Positions 49,144-60,473 are shown, counted from the first letter of the stretch. The stretch: 64,000 bases of DNA from Triops longicaudatus (GCA_022885665.1 JAGQDJ010000176.1:61269-125268); one strand, 5' to 3'. A program made the numbers and translations. Notes: a model not told the origin generated them from the letters alone.

Positions 49144-51726
49144 TCACACTAATCCCTGCATTTCCTTCATAAACTGGTCGTAGGCGTCGTCTTTGGTGGG
49201 CTGCGCTGTCGGCTGAGCAGGTTTCGAAGGGATCGATTTCGGCTCGTCTATCGAAAATGAATTTTTAATGCATTTTTCCTAACTTTCTTTAATTTTTCAC
49301 TTTTCATTGTTTTGTTTGTTTTTATATTGAATGTATTTGTACTTGTATGGAATCGGATCCTCTTCTCGTCGCGTTTGACACGTAGAGAAGTAGGCATAAA
49401 ACGTGTCACGTCGCCACCAACGTTACGAATTTGCGGCTTGGCTTCAATAGTTGCTTTGCCCGGCGTCGTAACATTAGCAGACGAATGTAAATGGTGTACT
49501 TGAGGCAGGGCAGCCACTACTTTAGGCTGCGGTGGCAATGACCCCATGCCAGCAGCTGCTGTCGGTCGATGGGACAACGTAGGAACCAACCCTAAGCCTG
49601 ACGGGTGCATTAAGCGCGGTGGTCCCGGTGGTGGACGCATACTTGGCGCACGTAACGACAGTGGTGGCGGGGGTGGAAGCATACTTGGTCTGAAATTGAG
49701 TGGCAGACCAGGAGGAGGACCTACGAAAAAAATATTAACTAATTTCCGTAGTTAAAAGTCAGCAATGCCTGAATAAGCGCAGCAAAGTGCATAAAATAAA
49801 ACGGTATTATAATGTACCACTTAACTATGAACATGTGCAGAATAACGCATGGATTACATAAAATTTCTCTACAGAAAAGAAATACTGCCAACCAGCGTTA
49901 TCCTGAACAAAAGAGGCGTATTTTTCAATTTTGTTGCCTATTCCTGCCGATTTTTGAGTAAAAAGAATTTATATTTTTTCTTTTACAAAACCGTCTAAGA
50001 ACTTACATGCAACTGATATTTTACTAGCGTTTGTCATGTGGGTATATCATTTTTTAAGTGCGCGTTCAAAGTTACCGGGCGCCGGTACCAGTCACCCCCC
50101 GTGTCCAGAACAACCCTTTTTGACTGTACAGTACGCCTTACATATGCTTGAAACGCGTTTCTACGCAGAGAAAGGATATACTGCATATTAAAGACATATT
50201 GCATATTAAAGAGAATACACGTTCTAATTTTCTGTTTACAGGTTTCTGATTGCAGGAATGCATTGAAATGCCGTAAGCAACACCAGTTTTTTATGACCGT
50301 CATAATGTTTTCTAACGAAAAATTTACCAAAAAGTAAGAAAGATAGTTAAAAGTACCAGGAGGTCTCATAATTGGTGCTGGAGGCTTTGTAGGGATAGTA
50401 GAGCTAGTTTCTTTAGGAGCTGAAACCCCTTCGACCTAGACAAAAAGTTAATTAGGAGGGCGCTTCTGACTACGGGAAATTAAAACTTTTTTATTTATTT
50501 TTTATTTTTACTTCTTTCATGAAATTTTCGAGATCAGCGTTAGCGCTTGCTGCCTGTGCTTCCTCAGCGGATGGCTCGGCAGTTTTTTTCTCGTTAGCCG
50601 ATTCTTCAATCGGAGCTTCCGGTAATTCCACGTCTTCTTCGCCAGGCGGTGCAGGATTCGCTTCAGGTTCGGATTGAGTTGGCATGGCCGTCGGTAAGGC
50701 CATCGCCGTAGGTGCATAATAGGAAGGAAATTGCGAATAGTCCACATAGAAGTCTTCTAATCTCGGAGGAGGACAGGACGGAACTCCGGGTGGCTTTTTG
50801 TTCAACGGCAATTCCCTGTAAACGTATTGTAATGCAACAATGGAATGGAATTAAAGTTCAACTAGACAAACGGAGGAAGTAAGAACTGACTTGGAAGTCT
50901 TTTTGAGGATTCCTTGAGGAGGAGCGGCACGTGGGACTGCCGCAGTATAATTATACGTATGGTACGGGTAAGGAAATTGGCCAAAGGCGAAAGGCGGCTG
51001 ATTGACTGCGGTAGCAGGAGTAGGAATTGTAGATACAGAGGATGAAGAGGATGAGGATGGTAATGAGGGCAAAGGAATATCGTCTACTGCAACCTGCTGC
51101 GCAAATTGGACCGATTCGAAGTACTGCATCATGGCCGTTCGGCGCTTATCGTAGTCTTGTTCCATTCGTTTAATACGGTTGAACATGTCTGGCGTTTCTT
51201 TCTCCTATACAAAACAGAAAATCTTCTTAAAAGAATGTTTAACGGACACACAATAAGAGAATATCAACTTACGTGAAGCTTTTTGATGCGTTCCAAGGTT
51301 TCAAAGAGCTTTTTCCGCTTTTCTTTCAGTACTTTTTCGTTCAACGGTGCTGGCTGGTCAGGATTGAATTCTGTCACGACGCAAACAATTAGTTAATGAT
51401 TTCTGAGCTGGAATGAACAATTACCCATCGCGTCTAGCTTTTCTAGTTCGATAAAGATCGTGCTAGGATTTTTATTTTTCAAAACAGCTTGGCGAACAAC
51501 GAGCCTTTGCTTTTTATTCTTCTTAAGCTCTTTCTTACGCGCTTCTTTACCTGTAATTACATAGGACAAATAGTTTTGTGTAAAATTTTGAATTCGGTTA
51601 GTAACCGGATGTAATTAATGCCAAAATATATAAGAAATTAGCAGATCGTGAAAAAATCTTACGCGCTTGGTCAGTGGGATTCATAAACTTCCCACTTTTT
51701 GTGGTACTAATAGCTCGACGCCCCAT
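49144..51726 (-). CDS. WBP11: WW domain-binding protein 11 (WBP11), spliceosome-associated
   Basis: Eight exons on the complement: 51663-51726, 51425-51550, 51273-51370, 50891-51204, 50512-50815, 50357-50435, 49343-49720 and 49144-49247, giving 488 residues. The start MGRRAISTTKSGKFMNPTDQ is nearly the animal WBP11 N-terminus, followed by ARKEARKKELKKNKKQR, the FNPDQPAPLNEKVLKEKRKK block, DIPLP and ILKKTSK. The C-terminus keeps the AKPQIRN..VTRFMPTSLRVKR element and ends DDAYDQFMKEMQGLV. WBP11 is a nuclear, proline-rich protein that binds WW domains (e.g. PQBP1) and PP1 and is needed for pre-mRNA splicing. Proline-rich tracts are present (MLPPPPPLSLR and RPPPGPPRLM in exon 7) but much shorter than in the human protein of about 640 residues. 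The border of exons 7/8 is the least certain; it was chosen because the phase fits. Introns are short, down to 54 bp. Confidence 0.93.
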
Positions 51727-52292
51727 TTTCTTGTTACTTTATTTTCAACTTTATTGGATCACTGACTTCACGTTATAGAAGTAAACAGAGACGATATGGT
51801 GACAGTGTTCGTAGAAGAAGATCCAATACTGATTCCCAAGCTAGTTTGATGGCAGCGCCACTCGGCTTTGAACCGAATTTGAACCAATAAACTTCAATTT
51901 TGTGACGTTTGAAAAATAACTATTAACTAGTCCTCTTTTAGTTTTCTTTTCTTTCCGATTGCGCATAACGTATCATTTCGTATCCGATAGTTTCCTTTTT
52001 TGACTAGTTAACTTAGGTTGAAATCGCAAGAAATAGCCTGAATTTAGTGTTTCCCGAACGGGACTCCGCGTAATTTTTTCCCCTCTGTTCTACCAAATCT
52101 GTCCGTTGCTTGAAGAGTGGTACTGAGCAAGACAGAAATTGGCAGAGGAAGGGAAATGCCATACGCTCATTCTAATACTACAGAAAGGAGTAAGGAAAAG
52201 TAGTTTTGCATTCCAAAATTTCGCCGTCAATTGCAGCTCGCTTTTCACATTCCTAGTTCATCCGTGTTTTGGTCATCGTACTGTCGGCAAGC
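51727..52292. promoter_or_regulatory. Shared divergent promoter region WBP11 / DTWD2
   Basis: The start codons of WBP11 (-) and DTWD2 (+) are 566 bp apart, head to head. Both transcription starts must lie in this interval if neither gene has an extra 5' exon. I see no clear TATA box at a fixed spacing. This is inferred from gene arrangement, not from a motif. Confidence 0.55.
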
Positions 52293-53672
52293 ATGGATTT
52301 CCCCTTTCAAGATTTCCAAGAAGAGGAAAGCGATGAATTCTCTACAACGCTTCGCGATACTTGTGAAACTTGCACGTAATATTACTATTACTTAACATTT
52401 CCGTACTTAACGGTTCCTTTCCTCCTTCATTGACAACTATACAGACGGCCAATGCGTGTTTGCTGGTGTCCCTATTTACCCAACCCCAAAATCAGAACAT
52501 CTACTCAAATAATCATATTGCAACACCCCAATGAAGAAAAAAGAAACCTTAAAACTGCCCCAATGCTCTTCCATGGTTTAGAACCAGACAGGTGCCTTAT
52601 TTTTAAAGGCAAAAAATTCCCTACCGCACATCCGAGGTATAAAATCTTGAAGAATTTCTGATTTCTCTTCGTTACACAGTCTATCAACTTTTTGTGTATT
52701 CTTTAGGCACAACGGCTTAGCAGAGATCCTTAGCAGACCGAACATACTTTTACTGTACCCAGGCAAGACCGCCAAGTGCCTCATAGACGTTATTCCCAAG
52801 ACCGAAACGCCAGAAAATGGCGAAATTAATTACACGTTGGTGTTAATTGATGGTACTTGGCCCCAAGCCAAGGCTATGTACTTTCATAGTCCAATGCTCC
52901 ACACAATCCCTCAAGTACGACCTCCACTGATTCATTATACACAAAAGATTTAATTATCCAGTAATATAAATTATTGAAGATCTCCCGTAATGTATTGCTC
53001 CATCATTAATCAGTTTTAGTAAAAAAAAGAAAAAAAAAAGAAAAAACAGTATAAGACGATAGATGCTATTATAATTACGAAGTAAACTGAAACGGCTGAT
53101 GACACAAAAACTGTTTTGCATTGAGTTCTTTCGAATTGAAGATTTTCACAGTAACAAAATTTAAAAATTAAAATATTTAATTTCGCTATTTTTATGGCTA
53201 TGTTATCGAGCTCCGAGCGACTTTTACCCAATTTTGTATAATGCACCAGTTAACGAGAAGCAGTGATCTAACCCAATAGGGAATGAACGGTATAAATAAT
53301 AAGAATTCTATCGCTATTGAAAATGTATTTTCTTCACAATAGGTTTCGTTGCCTCCAGTGGGACCAAGTCAATTCGTAGTGCGAACGCAGCCAGCGGAGA
53401 ACTGTCTATCCACCGTTGAATCGGCAGCGTTTGCTTTGTCGATACTGGAAAATCGTCCCGAATTATTCGAGTTACTTTGCGATCCTCTTAGGGCGTTATG
53501 CACGTTTCAATTAAACTACGGCGCAGTGGAACATTGCAGCAAAATGTCCCAAATCGAACTAGGCCTTTACCGAAAACCTGTTGGTAAACGAACGTACCCA
53601 CATTTGAGACGAACTGCGCCTTCCGTCGTTGCTCATTTAGAGCAGCTTAAAATATCCAACGGCAATAGTTGA
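52293..53672 (+). CDS. DTWD2: DTW domain protein 2, tRNA-uridine aminocarboxypropyltransferase
   Basis: Four exons, 52293-52375, 52445-52636, 52707-52914 and 53343-53672, give 270 residues. An in-frame TAG lies upstream of the ATG at 52293. The N-terminal CETCTRPMRVCWCPYLP matches the cysteine cluster of the family. Next come IIILQHPNEEKRNLKTAPML, LLLYPG and the defining DTW motif DGTWPQAKAM with D140 and W143, then RTQPAENCLSTVESAAFAL and LCTFQLNYG. These match animal DTWD2 in order. DTWD2 transfers the 3-amino-3-carboxypropyl group of S-adenosylmethionine to uridine 20a/20b in the D-loop of certain tRNAs, making acp3U. The length is close to the human protein (about 300 residues). DTWD1 is the alternative, but the CLSTVESAAFAL block and the cysteine spacing favour DTWD2. 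It is head-to-head with WBP11. Confidence 0.92.
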
Positions 53673-53875
53673 CATTTCTTTTGTTCTTTAGTGTGTGTGG
53701 GTTATTTACAATAAACCGAATCATTTGGCTCGGTTATTAGATAGGAGGGTTTCTGTTACAATATTTTGGAATGTTTCTATGATTAGACTATGATATAATT
53801 GCACTGCCTGCAAGTGAACACTATACAATAACAAGGTGTTTGTTATTACTAGCTACTTTCTAGTCAAATGAGAAT
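53673..53875. terminator. Convergent 3' region with AATAAA for DTWD2
   Basis: Only about 200 bp separate the stop codons of DTWD2 (+) and the small membrane gene (-). AATAAA on the + strand near 53712 fits DTWD2 cleavage. No canonical hexamer for the opposite gene was seen, so its transcript may overlap DTWD2. Confidence 0.55.
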
Positions 53876-54358
53876 CTAACTATTCGGTCGTTTCATTTGA
53901 CTTGGAGGGTCCAATGAGAAGGCCACTTTCAAATGCTGGATTTCCTTCTCAACTTCCTGTAAGGCACCTTCAAATCTTCCAATATCTCCCTTCAGATCGT
54001 CCATCTAATGCGAACAAAAAATAAATTTTAGAAAAATTCTGGCATGCAGGTATGATTCCTCTTCCCGCGGTAAACGATAGGAAGTCCGTGTAACGCGAGT
54101 CACGGCACTTTAACTTCCTACTGGTTTATGAGAAGTTTCTAGTTACGCGGTATAGCCCCTCGTAAAGTCACAACCACATTCTCTTACCGTGCTTTTGTAA
54201 GATTCGTAGCGTTTCAGCGTCTGAAAATCGTCAAACTGCTTTTTCACGGTAAACAATCCATAGCTAAGGACGAAGATGAGAAAAGCAAAGAGAATCACGG
54301 AGGCAAGTCGGGTTGAAAGACTGAAACAATTCCTTAGTAATCGTACGTCCGGTGACAT
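53876..54358 (-). CDS. Small single-pass membrane protein with coiled coil, unrecognised
   Basis: Two exons on the complement, 54188-54358 and 53876-54004, join in phase 0 (donor GTAAGA, acceptor ATTAG) to give 99 residues. An N-terminal basic stretch (RLLRNCFSLSTRL) is followed by one membrane segment, about residues 18-38 (ASVILFAFLIFVLSYGLF). After that comes a charged helical region with heptad-like hydrophobics (LKGDIGRFEGALQEVEKEI) and a polar tail ending KRPNS. This suggests a type II or N-anchored protein with a coiled coil on the far side. I do not recognise the family. Support comes from the clean splice sites, the coherent membrane and coiled-coil layout across both exons, and the compact position between DTWD2 and PEX6. 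It could be a subunit of a membrane complex, but nothing in the sequence says which. Confidence 0.7.
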
Positions 54359-55055
54359 ACTGAGTTAGCGACCACAGTAAATGAGTAGTTTCAGACCACA
54401 AACACACTCCATTACACGTGAATGGCGTTATCTTAACGAAAATACCATGGTTAATGCGTGGTGTTGTTAATCCCGTAAGATATATGAATGGTTCGACAGT
54501 CGGGCAGTTTTATCTAGGGAGTAAATAGCAAGTGATTATTTCTCTGACCCCAAAACTCAGAAAGGAATATAAACATTGTAATTTATTTAATACTGCTGCC
54601 AGATGGCTTTCGGTAGAACGAAGTTTCTCCTACATACGAAACCTATTCCCCCTTTTTGAAATTTACGAAGGCGTCTTTTGCCTCGAGGGCTTTTTTCGGT
54701 CCTCTGCCGATTTACGTCCCGTTCAATACTCTCTGTCTTGCAGTGGACCGTAATTGGCAGGAGAATGGAAAGAAAGCCGTTACGACAATATTACACCCGT
54801 GGTGTTACAGTATTTCGGAACTGGCGTCATTATCAGACTGGTCCTTTTTCTTACTCTATTAATCTAATCTATTAATCCTGCTGTGTTCCATTTCCTTGGT
54901 ACCAGATAGAAACCGGGAGATGATTAGAAAGAGAGTCGTTACCACATATGCCGTAGTCCGAAACTGGCGCATTTCGTGCTTCAATACTTCACCGCTCGTT
55001 GCGCGGCACACCAATAACAAACAATTCCACGTGTCCGTAGCTAAACAATTCATTT
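54359..55055. promoter_or_regulatory. Divergent upstream region of the small membrane gene and PEX6
   Basis: About 700 bp separate the two divergent start codons. The right part is unusual. Two related segments, about 54770-54835 and 54925-54975, share GAAAG(A)..GTTACSACATAT-like and YCGGAAACTGGCG-like words, and a + strand frame from 54896 to 55153 overlaps the PEX6 start in another frame. An additional PEX6 5' exon or an alternative N-terminus may be hidden here. Confidence 0.4.
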
Positions 55056-58000
55056 TTGATCCTAAAAATGCCCAAAAATTGGCGTATAGAGTTACTCAAA
55101 TTTATCACCGTCACCAAGTGTATTACTTACTTTGTGAAATCAAAAAATGTTAGAGACACTGTTACTGAAAATTTCAGAAAATGTGTGGCAATAATTGTCC
55201 ATTCACTTTTCCTGCCGGTGCAAGAAATGCCCATTGAGCTGTATAGGCGTTTCGCGTACAATCAAAGCAAACCTGTTTTATTAACTAATAACCCTTTATT
55301 CAGGAAAGGTCCTTATTTATCTCTAGTCGCAACACGTAGAAAATTGCACATATTTCAAGTCATGTATTTAAATTTCCCAGGGCCACAACAATGCCTAGCA
55401 AGCCCAGATATATTATTTAACCTTAACAAAAGATTTTCTATCATAGGAAAATCCATATTCGCATTTATATATCCTTTTTTGAAGGAATCGTTTATTAGTT
55501 GTGCCAAACAAGCTAAAATTGCAACAATTCACAGCTGTAAAAACCAGAGCGATCCTGCAGACTGTATTTCACGCTTATTCGCAAACCCATTTTATTGTCA
55601 AACCGGTGACGTCATAGAAAGCGAGGGCTTCACATTCCAAATTGTAGAGATTTCCTCCGAAGAAATGCAAATTGGACAGTTTATTCACAAAGACTCAACG
55701 ACGTTGTACCAAATAGCTTCAGTACCGTCTCTTTTCTCGCCCAAACGCCTTCGACTCACGTTATGCTCGCAGTTAAAGCGTCCTGAGCGCCTTTTGCCGA
55801 GTAATTTTATAGAAACGCTGCCGCCTTGCTTTCGGAAAGATTTTTCACAAATTGTCGCACTCGTACAACCGTTCTTGCTCGATTACATCGAAGATCGTCA
55901 CGGAAAGATTTCTTTTCCTACTTACTTGTTCCAGGGAGTGTCAGGAAGTGGGAAACGCGGCTTAGCAACCGTACTGGCAGAATCGTTAGGTTTAGCGTTT
56001 GTCGAAATTAATTGTTCGTCATTAATCACTGAATCCAATAAAGCTACAGAAAGTCGTTTTACGACTGCCTTTGAAGCTATCAAAGGACCATCGCTTGTCT
56101 TCTTGACGAATATTGAAGTAATTCATATTCCCTAAAATTTTTATTTTTATTTTTTCTTGTTGCAATAATATATCTTCTTTACTGTAATCCTGGAAGCTAA
56201 TTGTAGCAGTGTTATTAAGTCTATTTTTTTTCCTATATTTGCGTTTTATTTCTTTTCGATTTGTTATTCAGTTATATTTCTTAGATATTTTAATATATTT
56301 TTGCTTCTTATTTATGCGTCCAGTTATTTTTTCCTATATATTTTTGTCGATTTTTTAATATACTTATTTTTGTTTAGTTGGTGGGGAAGTCACTTGATGG
56401 ACATACGAATACCCGGTTGGCTAGTTTCATTCAAGCTCGGATCAAATCACTTGCGACAAAAAAGTTTCCGGTGATTGTAATCGGTTCTTGTTCAGTGTCT
56501 GATATACAGCCTTTGGTAGCGGTGAATTTCGCGCATCGATTCCGGCTTTCCGCATTGGACAATCTACATAAGGTGGAAACTTTACGATGGATCTTCAAGG
56601 ACACGGGTATTGAACTAGGAGAGGACGAGCTCAACGATTTAGCGCAAATGACGCCAGGTTACAAATTCGGCGATTTGCGATCATTGATTACGTTGGCAAT
56701 CAGGTTTGTAAAGTAACTTTTTTCGAGCAGTTCATTGATTTAAATTTTTTATGTTCTGCAGAACAAAGGTGAAGAAAGGGCTGGAATACAATGATTTAGA
56801 GCGCGCCAATGAAACGATGAAATTGTGGCGCAGTTCAATGAAAGGCACGCCTTCTATGCAGAAAATCACCTGGGACGACGTCGGTGGTTTGAAACCAATC
56901 ATTCAAGAACTTTTGGACATGATCGAATTGCCAGTGAAGTACCCAGAATTATTGGAGAGTGGCTTACGCCGTTCGGGTAACAACTACTTTAAAATACAGT
57001 AAATAATAAAAAAATAGGATAATTTGATATTTTAATCATCATTGAACTATTAAGCTTCGTGTAGTTCAGTGGTGTAATAATAATCTCGGAACCTGCTTTT
57101 ATTTTGTCATTCGTTAGAGAGTGGGACAATACTTCATCAATTTACAGTGTCCTTTCTTTTTAATTTGGCTGTCAGTAACATGAAGGCGAGATGAAAAGTA
57201 GCCTTTCTAGTTGTTTATGGTTACTAGCTCACTGATCGTGACTTTTGGTGTACATTGCTGTATTTTGTGACTTTCCGGGTTCTAATTGTTATAACTTACT
57301 TGTTTAAAGGTATCCTTTTATATGGGCCGCCTGGTACCGGAAAAACGTTACTCGCGCGAGCTTTAGCTTCTCAAGCTGGCTTACACTTTTTAAGTGTGAA
57401 GGGACCGGAGTTGCTAAACATGTACATCGGTCAAAGTGAACAAAACGTCCGAACAGGTAAATTTCACAGAATTAATATTTCTCGCAGTGAAACAGAAAGA
57501 ATCTTTAAAAGCATTTCTAATTTCTCATCACTCAAAACGTTTCAGTACTTCAGTATTTATTTTTCCTTTTAACTCATAATTATTATTTCCCCTCGTTTTT
57601 TACTTACTTGCAGTCGCTTATTACTAATTTGCAAATGTTATATTTTTCAAGTTTTCCAGAGAGCACGCGAAGCTTCACCGTGTTTAGTTTTCTTCGATGA
57701 GTTGGATTCCTTAGCACCGAACCGAGGGAGAAGTGGTGATTCTGGTGGAGTAATGGATAGGTAAACGCTTTACTTTTGAGATGTTACTGTAGTAATACTA
57801 GTGACAAGTATTGATAAATAGGGTTGTGTCACAGTTATTAGCCGAGCTGGACGGAATGCAAAAATCAACTCAAGTGTACATTGTAGGGGCCACCAATCGG
57901 CCTGATTTGATAGATCCAGCTTTATTAAGACCTGGAAGGTAAACTTATGCGATATTGCGTATGAAAGATCTTTGAAATGTGTGTATTGTTATTAGGTTTG

Positions 58001-58626
58001 ACAAACTTATCTACTTGGGCGTAAGTGAAAGCACAGAGGACAAGATTGCTATTCTAAAGGCACAGACGCACAAGTAATGCTAATTTGGTCATTTACCGTA
58101 ATAATTTTTCCCTGAGTTTGATCAAGTTTGAGTCAGAAAAATACGTAGCTGCAATCCGCATAATTTCTCATGTTTAAAAAATGGTGTCGGCATATAGCTC
58201 TTTGCCGTTCTTTGTGTATCGATCTTGTAGCTGTGTATAATTGTTCGCCTATTCTTTACAAATGTCTATCCTTATATCCTCTATTCTTCACAGGTATCCG
58301 TTGGCATGTGACATTGATTGGCATGAAATCGTGTCAAACGTTCCGGAATCCGTTACTGGCGCAGATTTGTACTCTTTATGCGCAGACGCCATGTCGAAAG
58401 CGATAAGCAGAAAAATAGTTTCATTAGAAGCCCGTAAGCTTTCCAATACTTATGACATTGACAGAGAAGCTAATGCTTGGACTGTTTATCAGGTGGCGCA
58501 AACAGTAAATTAGAAGTGCAGCTTGTCGATTTCTTGGAAGCGGCACAAGAGTTGGTACCGTCTTTATCAGTGGTGGAGCTCGCATCCTACAAATCTGTGC
58601 GAGCAAAAATGTCAAACCGTAGTTAA
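55056..58626 (+). CDS. PEX6: Peroxisome biogenesis AAA ATPase PEX6
   Basis: Exons 55056-56117, 56378-56703, 56762-56976, 57310-57456, 57652-57760, 57822-57938, 57996-58073, 58294-58492 and a last coding block 58522-58626 give about 785 residues (human 980). The N-terminal part is poorly conserved, and the start at 55056 is provisional. D1 has a degenerate Walker A, GVSGSGKR (residues 294-301), with R in place of T/S, and a hydrophobic LVFLTNIE where Walker B should be; a degenerate D1 is normal in PEX6. D2 is intact: WDDVGGL, GPPGTGKT (540-547), LVFFDELDSLAP (D599, E600), RGRSGDSGGVMDR, ATNRPDLIDPALLRPGRFD and TGADLYSLCADAM. PEX6 works with PEX1 at the peroxisome membrane to pull the PEX5 receptor back to the cytosol. 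Between 58492 and 58522 the frame shifts; see findings. Confidence 0.9.
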
Positions 58627-59374
58627 GCTAACAGCTTATTTTTATTACCCCATGTTTAATTTTCGTCCAGAGAATTGCAGCGAATTAAGCATATTTTGTT
58701 TCATAGATAGTATTCATTTATAAATGGAGGTCAATTTTGTTACATATCTCTATTTTCGACAACGTTTTTGGCAATACAAATTTAGTCTGCGACCATTTTC
58801 TCTCTTGGTTTGAGATTTACAAAATTATTTCTACCGGGTTGCGTTTAATTCTATGTAACCAACTCGAGATAAATCGTAAATAAAAATAACTTAGCCGACT
58901 AAGAAGCATTAAGAGAATTTTCGCCGCTTTGAAGTTTCGGCATTTGGGAAAACTGGTTAGCAATTTTATTTCTTCCCTTCTAAAAGGTTCTAGTTTGATG
59001 AAACTCCGGCATAAATTTTATTTGTCTCGTTTAAGTTAATGTGCAATTAACCGAAACTCCTCGAATAAGCAAATATTATTCAGATTTCCTATTCCCTTAA
59101 ATTTTGATAATTTGCATGGCATTTCTGACTATCGACTTGTGCAAGTTACGGTGGCATTCTGTTACCTGTAGCGAACGGCTAATTCATCTATTAAGCAAAC
59201 GCGCCCTTTTGTCGTTCGCATTTCACATCCATTTCCATTGCGGGAACGAGGTAAACCATGGGGAAACCAAAACAAGCCACTGAATACAAAATGTGTTTGC
59301 GTTCATTCTTTAAGTAACATTCTTAAAGGATAGACGAATCTTTCCACACAACGGAGCTATTTATTGTTCATACT
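58627..59374. other. Intergenic, PEX6 to multi-pass gene
   Basis: 748 bp between tandem genes hold the PEX6 3' end and the promoter of the next gene. AATAAA-like words occur near 58876 (GTAAATAAAAATAAC). No gene is seen. Confidence 0.6.
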
Positions 59375-60473
59375 ATGCGACTTCCGTTCCGTATTGATAC
59401 AGTGAAAAACCTTCAAATCACCAGCGAGCAGCAAAAATGGGCAGTTGGCTATTTTCTTCCCATATTTATTGGACTCTTTTTCCCCATACTTGTTCCTTTT
59501 CTGCATATCGGAGTGATTTCTCACCTGTGGGATGAGTATAAACGCGAAGTGGACCGAAAACATTGCACCTGTTCGTGCTTTGACACCGTTTTCAAAGGTT
59601 TTAACACGTTTTAAAGCAGAGATTCGGAAGAGGACAGTTTTCTTTAACGCAGTTTTTCCATTTCTCTACCAATTTTGTTCCAAATCGCCGTCTTTAATAG
59701 GGTGACGGACTGAAATTGGCAGAAAGGGGAAATACTGTTCTGAACGAGTGACCCGTTTTGAAACGCTACTTTAGAACATACTTCTATTCAAAAATAAAAA
59801 TAAATCTAACGAAAATACAATCTTATAATTGATAATTTTTTTCATAGGAGCTTATGAACGTGGCATTAGTGGCTACAAACATGTCTACTTCAACGCGACG
59901 TCCAATACTTTTAAGATTTGGACCAGTACCGTCTTTTATTTTATCGCGTTATACGAATCGGTGAAATACCTTTCGAAACTCTTCGTCCAAGGCAAATTAC
60001 GCTTTACGATGTTAATATTATTCTTTTCTATCCTGTACGCACATTACTATTCCTGGTGGTCGTATTTCAACTACTGGAACGACGATTTTTACTCGCAATG
60101 GAACCACCAACTCTTCTTCAGTTTGACGGAGTTTTGTTCCACGCTCTGTGTACTCCATTTAGCCAACAAAGACAATGCTGTCACCGGTGCCAAGATTGTT
60201 TTCATCATCGCTATTGCGGTGGTCCATGTTTTCGCCAGCGGCTGGGATCAATTCATCACCAATGTTGTCAAAGGCGAGGGCAGTTTGCACCAAGTTTTGC
60301 GCGATGTTTTTTTCATGGGACCTGACTTACTCCATATCGCTTTACCGATCTACGAACTCCAAAAAGCCGCAGCTGCCGAGAAATTATCAGCGACGAACCT
60401 CATTTCCGACCAAGAATTCTTCTGTGCCTTGGGCCTTGTTGTCTCTTTAGGAATTATCTGCCTTTGTCTGTAA
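59375..60473 (+). CDS. Multi-pass membrane protein, uncharacterised
   Basis: Two exons, 59375-59597 and 59848-60473, join in phase 1 (AAAG|GTTTTA, CATAG|GA) to give 282 residues. A short cytosol-like N-terminus is followed by a membrane segment at about 24-48 (GYFLPIFIGLFFPILVPFL). Then comes a cysteine-bearing loop (KHCTCSCFDTVFKGAYERG) that spans the splice junction, and a likely N-glycosylation site (FNATSN). Further hydrophobic segments are at about 98-117, 126-150, 163-183, 190-212 and 262-281. The loop YYSWWSYFNYWNDDFYSQW is rich in aromatic residues. Six, perhaps seven, spans are likely. I do not know the family name and assign no transport or receptor function. The long second-exon frame, consistent hydrophobic pattern and good splice sites make it a real gene. 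Confidence 0.82.

Noticed and set aside
49500..49720. Plus-strand glycine-rich frame (GGPGGGRILG..GGGGGSILGL)
   Set aside because: This is the antisense of the proline-rich WBP11 exon 7, not a separate gene.
53016..53246. Minus-strand 76-codon frame with a hydrophobic stretch
   Set aside because: It lies inside a DTWD2 intron, and the hydrophobic end comes from an AAAAAG repeat. No splice support.
59829..59847. ATG at 59829 as an alternative start of the multi-pass protein
   Set aside because: These codons are intron sequence before the CATAG acceptor. Joining to the exon at 59375-59597 in phase gives a conserved-looking loop and a first membrane span.
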